Source: Myrica gale (lineage: Eukaryota > Streptophyta > Magnoliopsida > Fagales > Myricaceae). From it: a stretch of 64,000 nt of DNA. The position numbers were made by a program, and so were the translations under genes. Under the pieces are notes generated by a model. It was not told where the DNA came from, made no database searches, and saw only the letters and a list, made by a program, of their open reading frames with translations. Shown in pieces: positions 61,693 to 64,000 of this stretch. Position 1 is the stretch's first letter; every line of letters starts with the position of its first letter. Location: assembly GCA_963930655.1 (NCBI GenBank), contig OZ005612.1, positions 8,623,001 through 8,687,000 of the forward strand. The letters are read 5' to 3'.

Positions 61693-63251
61693 CAGTGGCG
61701 GATCCAGGATCAATTTTTATGGGGGTCGAACTTTACATGCAAAATGACAAAAAAAAAAATTTCTTCATAATGCAAACAATTTTGCCAATATCCGACAGAG
61801 GACCCACTGCACTCATGTTTGAATGAGAGGATATAATACCACTATATCTTAGTTTCCAGCTACAATATACTGATTTCACTAGTAAATAGCTGGAGGAAAA
61901 CATATCATTGACCATGATGATGAAAATAGCAAGCCAGAAAGGTGGAATGGCTTTTGGAGGAAATATCACCAATGGATACAAAAGATCATCATTTTGATAC
62001 CACCAGTAAACACCAAAGACATGGATTGGGAACTTCCCTCTCCCACACTGCCACATTCAATTCTAGAATCTCCTTCCCGACTCAAGACTCAGCAATATTC
62101 TTCCTAAAAAGTTTCCTTCCTAAAGTTATGTTCACAGGCACAATGCTGCAAATAGAATCAGCACCATAATTACAAGCAAGTCAACCTCAGCAGTGTCTCC
62201 TACTTGTTATGCCTCTGGATTCTCTTTCTTGATCTGGAACAGTACCCCACGCAAAAAATCACCAAGATTCCTCTAACATCAAACCAAACAACTACAGTTG
62301 AAATCAAACCAAACCACAGACTGAAATTAAACGTAACACTATTTCCTTTTCTAAATCCGACAGTCCGACTACGTTCAAATATTACCAAATGAACCTAAAC
62401 TACAGCGACACACGCTCACAGGAGCGTACCTTGGAGACGACTTTAAACGTGTCGAGCAAAAGCTCCAGGGTCTCTCTCGCTGACGCGGCCTCCGCCCTCT
62501 GCTTCAACCCGTTCCTGAGGGCCACGAGCGAGCGATCCACGGAGCCCTTGCACTGCTCGATCCTCTCTCGGAGCTCAACCAGCGGGGCCCGCATTCTAAC
62601 CACCGCAGCATCGACATCGACGAGCTTGGTGCTGAGGTTAACGAAGTCGGCGTAGTCGCGGTTGATCAGGTCGACGAGCTCGTGGTTGAGGGAGGCGAGA
62701 TGGGAATTGAGTTCAGATCGGAGCGTATCGAATGGGACGAAGGTCCGAAGCTCCGAGATGTAGGATTCGGAGTCGAATTCGGGGGAGAGAAAGAGGGCGG
62801 GCTTGAACCAGAGTGGGTGGGCCTCGAGCGGGTCAGAGAACAGGTCCGTGGCGGATCTCGGCGGTGACGCTGCCGGGATCAGATCCGCCATTTCGAGTTC
62901 CAAGTTTTCTCCTACGTTTGGATGCTGCTAAAATGCGTCTTCCTCTTCCTTTTCTTCTTGGCGTTTTTTGTACGGGCTGGGTCAATGAGCATCTCGGCCA
63001 TGGTTGGAGAGAGAGAGGGAGAAACGGGGGTTGGGGTTTGGGTTGGGTATGGGGGTCGGGCTCGCAAAGGCACAGGCCTTGCAGGCTTTTACACCATGGT
63101 TGGCCTGGGCCTATTGGGATCGGGCTCCCGTAGGCCCAGACCAATTTATTAAAAAAATATAAAAAATAAAAAAATTTTACATCTATGTTTTTTTTGGCCG
63201 ATCCAATGGGGGGCGGCCGCCCAGGGCCGCACCCCCCTGGATCCGCCTCTG
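61693..63251. mobile_element. Pack-type hAT element (1559 bp) carrying COG2 exon 1
   Basis: Target duplication AACCCAGC (8 bp, perfect) lies at 61685-61692 and 63252-63259. Terminal repeats are CAGTGGCGGATCCAGG at the left and CAGAGGCGGATCCAGG read inward from the right, with one mismatch. There is no transposase, so it would need a helper. The interior contains a complete first coding exon of COG2 with leader and splice donor. The ends and subterminal GGGCGGC-rich stretch resemble the 1461-bp hAT in IAR1 exon 1. Confidence 0.94.
62430..62891 (-). pseudogene. COG2: Captured exon 1 of COG2 (conserved oligomeric Golgi complex subunit 2)
   Basis: COG2 is a lobe A subunit of the COG tether that guides retrograde vesicles within the Golgi. 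ATG at 62891 opens 154 codons in phase 0 with no stop, ending at an exon edge AAG followed by donor GTACGC (62429-62424). Recognisable blocks: N-terminal MADLIPAASPPRSATDLFSD, then SESYISELRTFVPFDTLRS, ELVDLINRDYADFVNLSTKL and ETLELLLDTFKVVSK. This is the start of the COG2 N-terminal domain, about a fifth of the roughly 750-residue protein. No second exon follows inside the element. It lies in a hAT, so it is a duplicate and not the native locus. If read through the donor it would end within a few codons. The open frame suggests recent capture or residual constraint. Confidence 0.9.
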
Positions 63252-63427
63252 AACCCAGCCCAGTCCAAGACTAGGCCCGCCTAAGGTGGCAAGTTACGAA
63301 CATGCCCCTGGAAGCCAACGTGTTGAAACCCAGCTACGTGTGTCTTCGAACTCTCCAAATCCTCTCACAACGTATCTCTTCCTCCCAAAGCCTCCCCCTT
63401 TAGGTCAGCAGCCCTTTCCCTGTCATA

Positions 63428-64000
63428 GACAGCAACAAAAGCTGAAATATAATAGAAGAATAAACTATTTAGATAATATCCGAAAAAAGAATTCAAGTAA
63501 CACATGCTCATTTGAGTGTTGGCCATTTGGGACGCAAATTCGCTTTATGTAGCAGCACGTACAAATCATAGTGACTTGAAAATTATCTTTTCCAATTCGT
63601 CACATGTATCTAGGGTTGTATCCAAAGCCTAGAACCGGACCCACCTGCCAAAAACTGACTAAGCCGATCATTTTTTTGTTGGGCCTACTGGGATCGGGCT
63701 CAAGTCCATGAACCCGACCTTTTTCTTATTCCATTGGGTTTGAAGAAGATGGGTTACCCGCCCGAGCTCTTTTCCAAACTGATTAAATTATATAATGATA
63801 TTGAACATATCTTTCATTGCATAACTTTTTGTTCTAATTCATTTCTTATAGCTTTTGTAGATTCGAAAGCAAAATTTAAGGAATCTTTATTTTATACTTT
63901 TAATGTTTGGATGTGGAAGGTCAGTTCAAGTTTGGTTCATGGTTCTAGAGTTTTCTTTGAAGTTAATCTTGAAGGGTTCGGTGGTCAATTAAAATTTTAG
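63428..64000. other. Right flank of the chromovirus; no gene supported
   Basis: AT-rich DNA with phrases such as GAACCGGACCCACC and GGGCCTACTGGGATCGGG that recur within the hAT (63112-63128), hinting at another repeat. The frame from 63734 to the window end has no recognised domain. Confidence 0.45.

Larger units (their letters stand above)
56553..63427 (-). mobile_element. Reina-like Ty3/gypsy chromovirus with both LTRs, 5' LTR split by a hAT element
   Basis: Minus-strand LTR retrotransposon. 5' LTR 63427-61395 (hAT excluded, about 470 bp), PBS 61391-61381, gag-pol 61370-57067, PPT 57029-57019, 3' LTR 57018-56553. Without the hAT the element is about 5.3 kb. Short LTRs, an initiator-Met primer site, a single gag-pol region and a terminal chromodomain fit the Reina clade. 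By eye the LTRs differ at roughly 15-20 positions in the 330 bp compared, so the insertion is not recent. I could not confirm a 5-bp target duplication; the outer edge of the 3' LTR is eroded. Confidence 0.9.
61395..63427 (-). repeat. 5' LTR of the chromovirus, interrupted at 61693-63251
   Basis: The two halves, 61395-61692 and 63252-63427, together match the 3' LTR. On the minus strand the LTR ends CTGTTACA next to the primer site. Its outer edge reads TATGACAGGG, one base away from the expected TGTGACAGGG. Confidence 0.88.

Noticed and set aside
62813..63152. Frames on both strands next to the COG2 exon
   Set aside because: GC-rich subterminal hAT and leader sequence; no homology recognised and the COG2 frame explains the coding signal.

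Overview
Nuclear DNA of a flowering plant, almost certainly a woody eudicot. The evidence is multi-exon genes with GT-AG introns of up to 5 kb, plant-type housekeeping genes, and dense nesting of plant L1 LINEs, a Ty3/gypsy chromovirus, hAT elements, SINEs and MITEs. The species cannot be named from sequence alone.

Layout. (1) 1-1648: end of an LTR-like repeat rich in GCCCA motifs. (2) 2.2-4.9 kb, + strand: a small conserved plant gene of unknown function (exons 3316-3504 and 4370-4630) with a SINE in its intron. (3) 5-12 kb: degraded repeats and a complete but decayed L1 LINE that carries an RNase H domain and has a second LINE tail nested in its 3' end. (4) 12.4-26.1 kb, - strand: an IAR1-type ZIP metal transporter gene of 11 exons. 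Exons 2-11 are intact, but coding exon 1 is broken by two independent hAT insertions, each with a perfect 8-bp target duplication. (5) 26.1-31.3 kb: spacer with a Mutator-type MITE and a wrecked gypsy element. (6) 31.5-55.7 kb, + strand: a 24-exon alanyl-tRNA synthetase gene. Every exon can be placed, but there are four lesions in exons 2-7. Its introns hold two L1 copies in opposite orientation, LINE ORF1 fragments, MITEs and a 44-bp perfect palindrome. (7) 56.5-63.4 kb, - strand: a Reina-like chromovirus with both LTRs. Its 5' LTR is split by a 1.56-kb hAT element that carries an intact copy of the first exon of COG2, a Golgi tethering-complex gene.

IAR1 and the synthetase lie head to head about 5.4 kb apart, and both are disabled as read. 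Nothing here suggests an operon-like or gene-cluster system. The most striking biology is transposon-driven decay and gene capture: two hAT hits in one coding exon, a Pack-type hAT carrying COG2 exon 1, and a housekeeping synthetase that appears to be a recent pseudogene or a badly assembled allele. Exon junctions were derived by reading splice sites and aligning by eye to remembered family sequences. No search was run.
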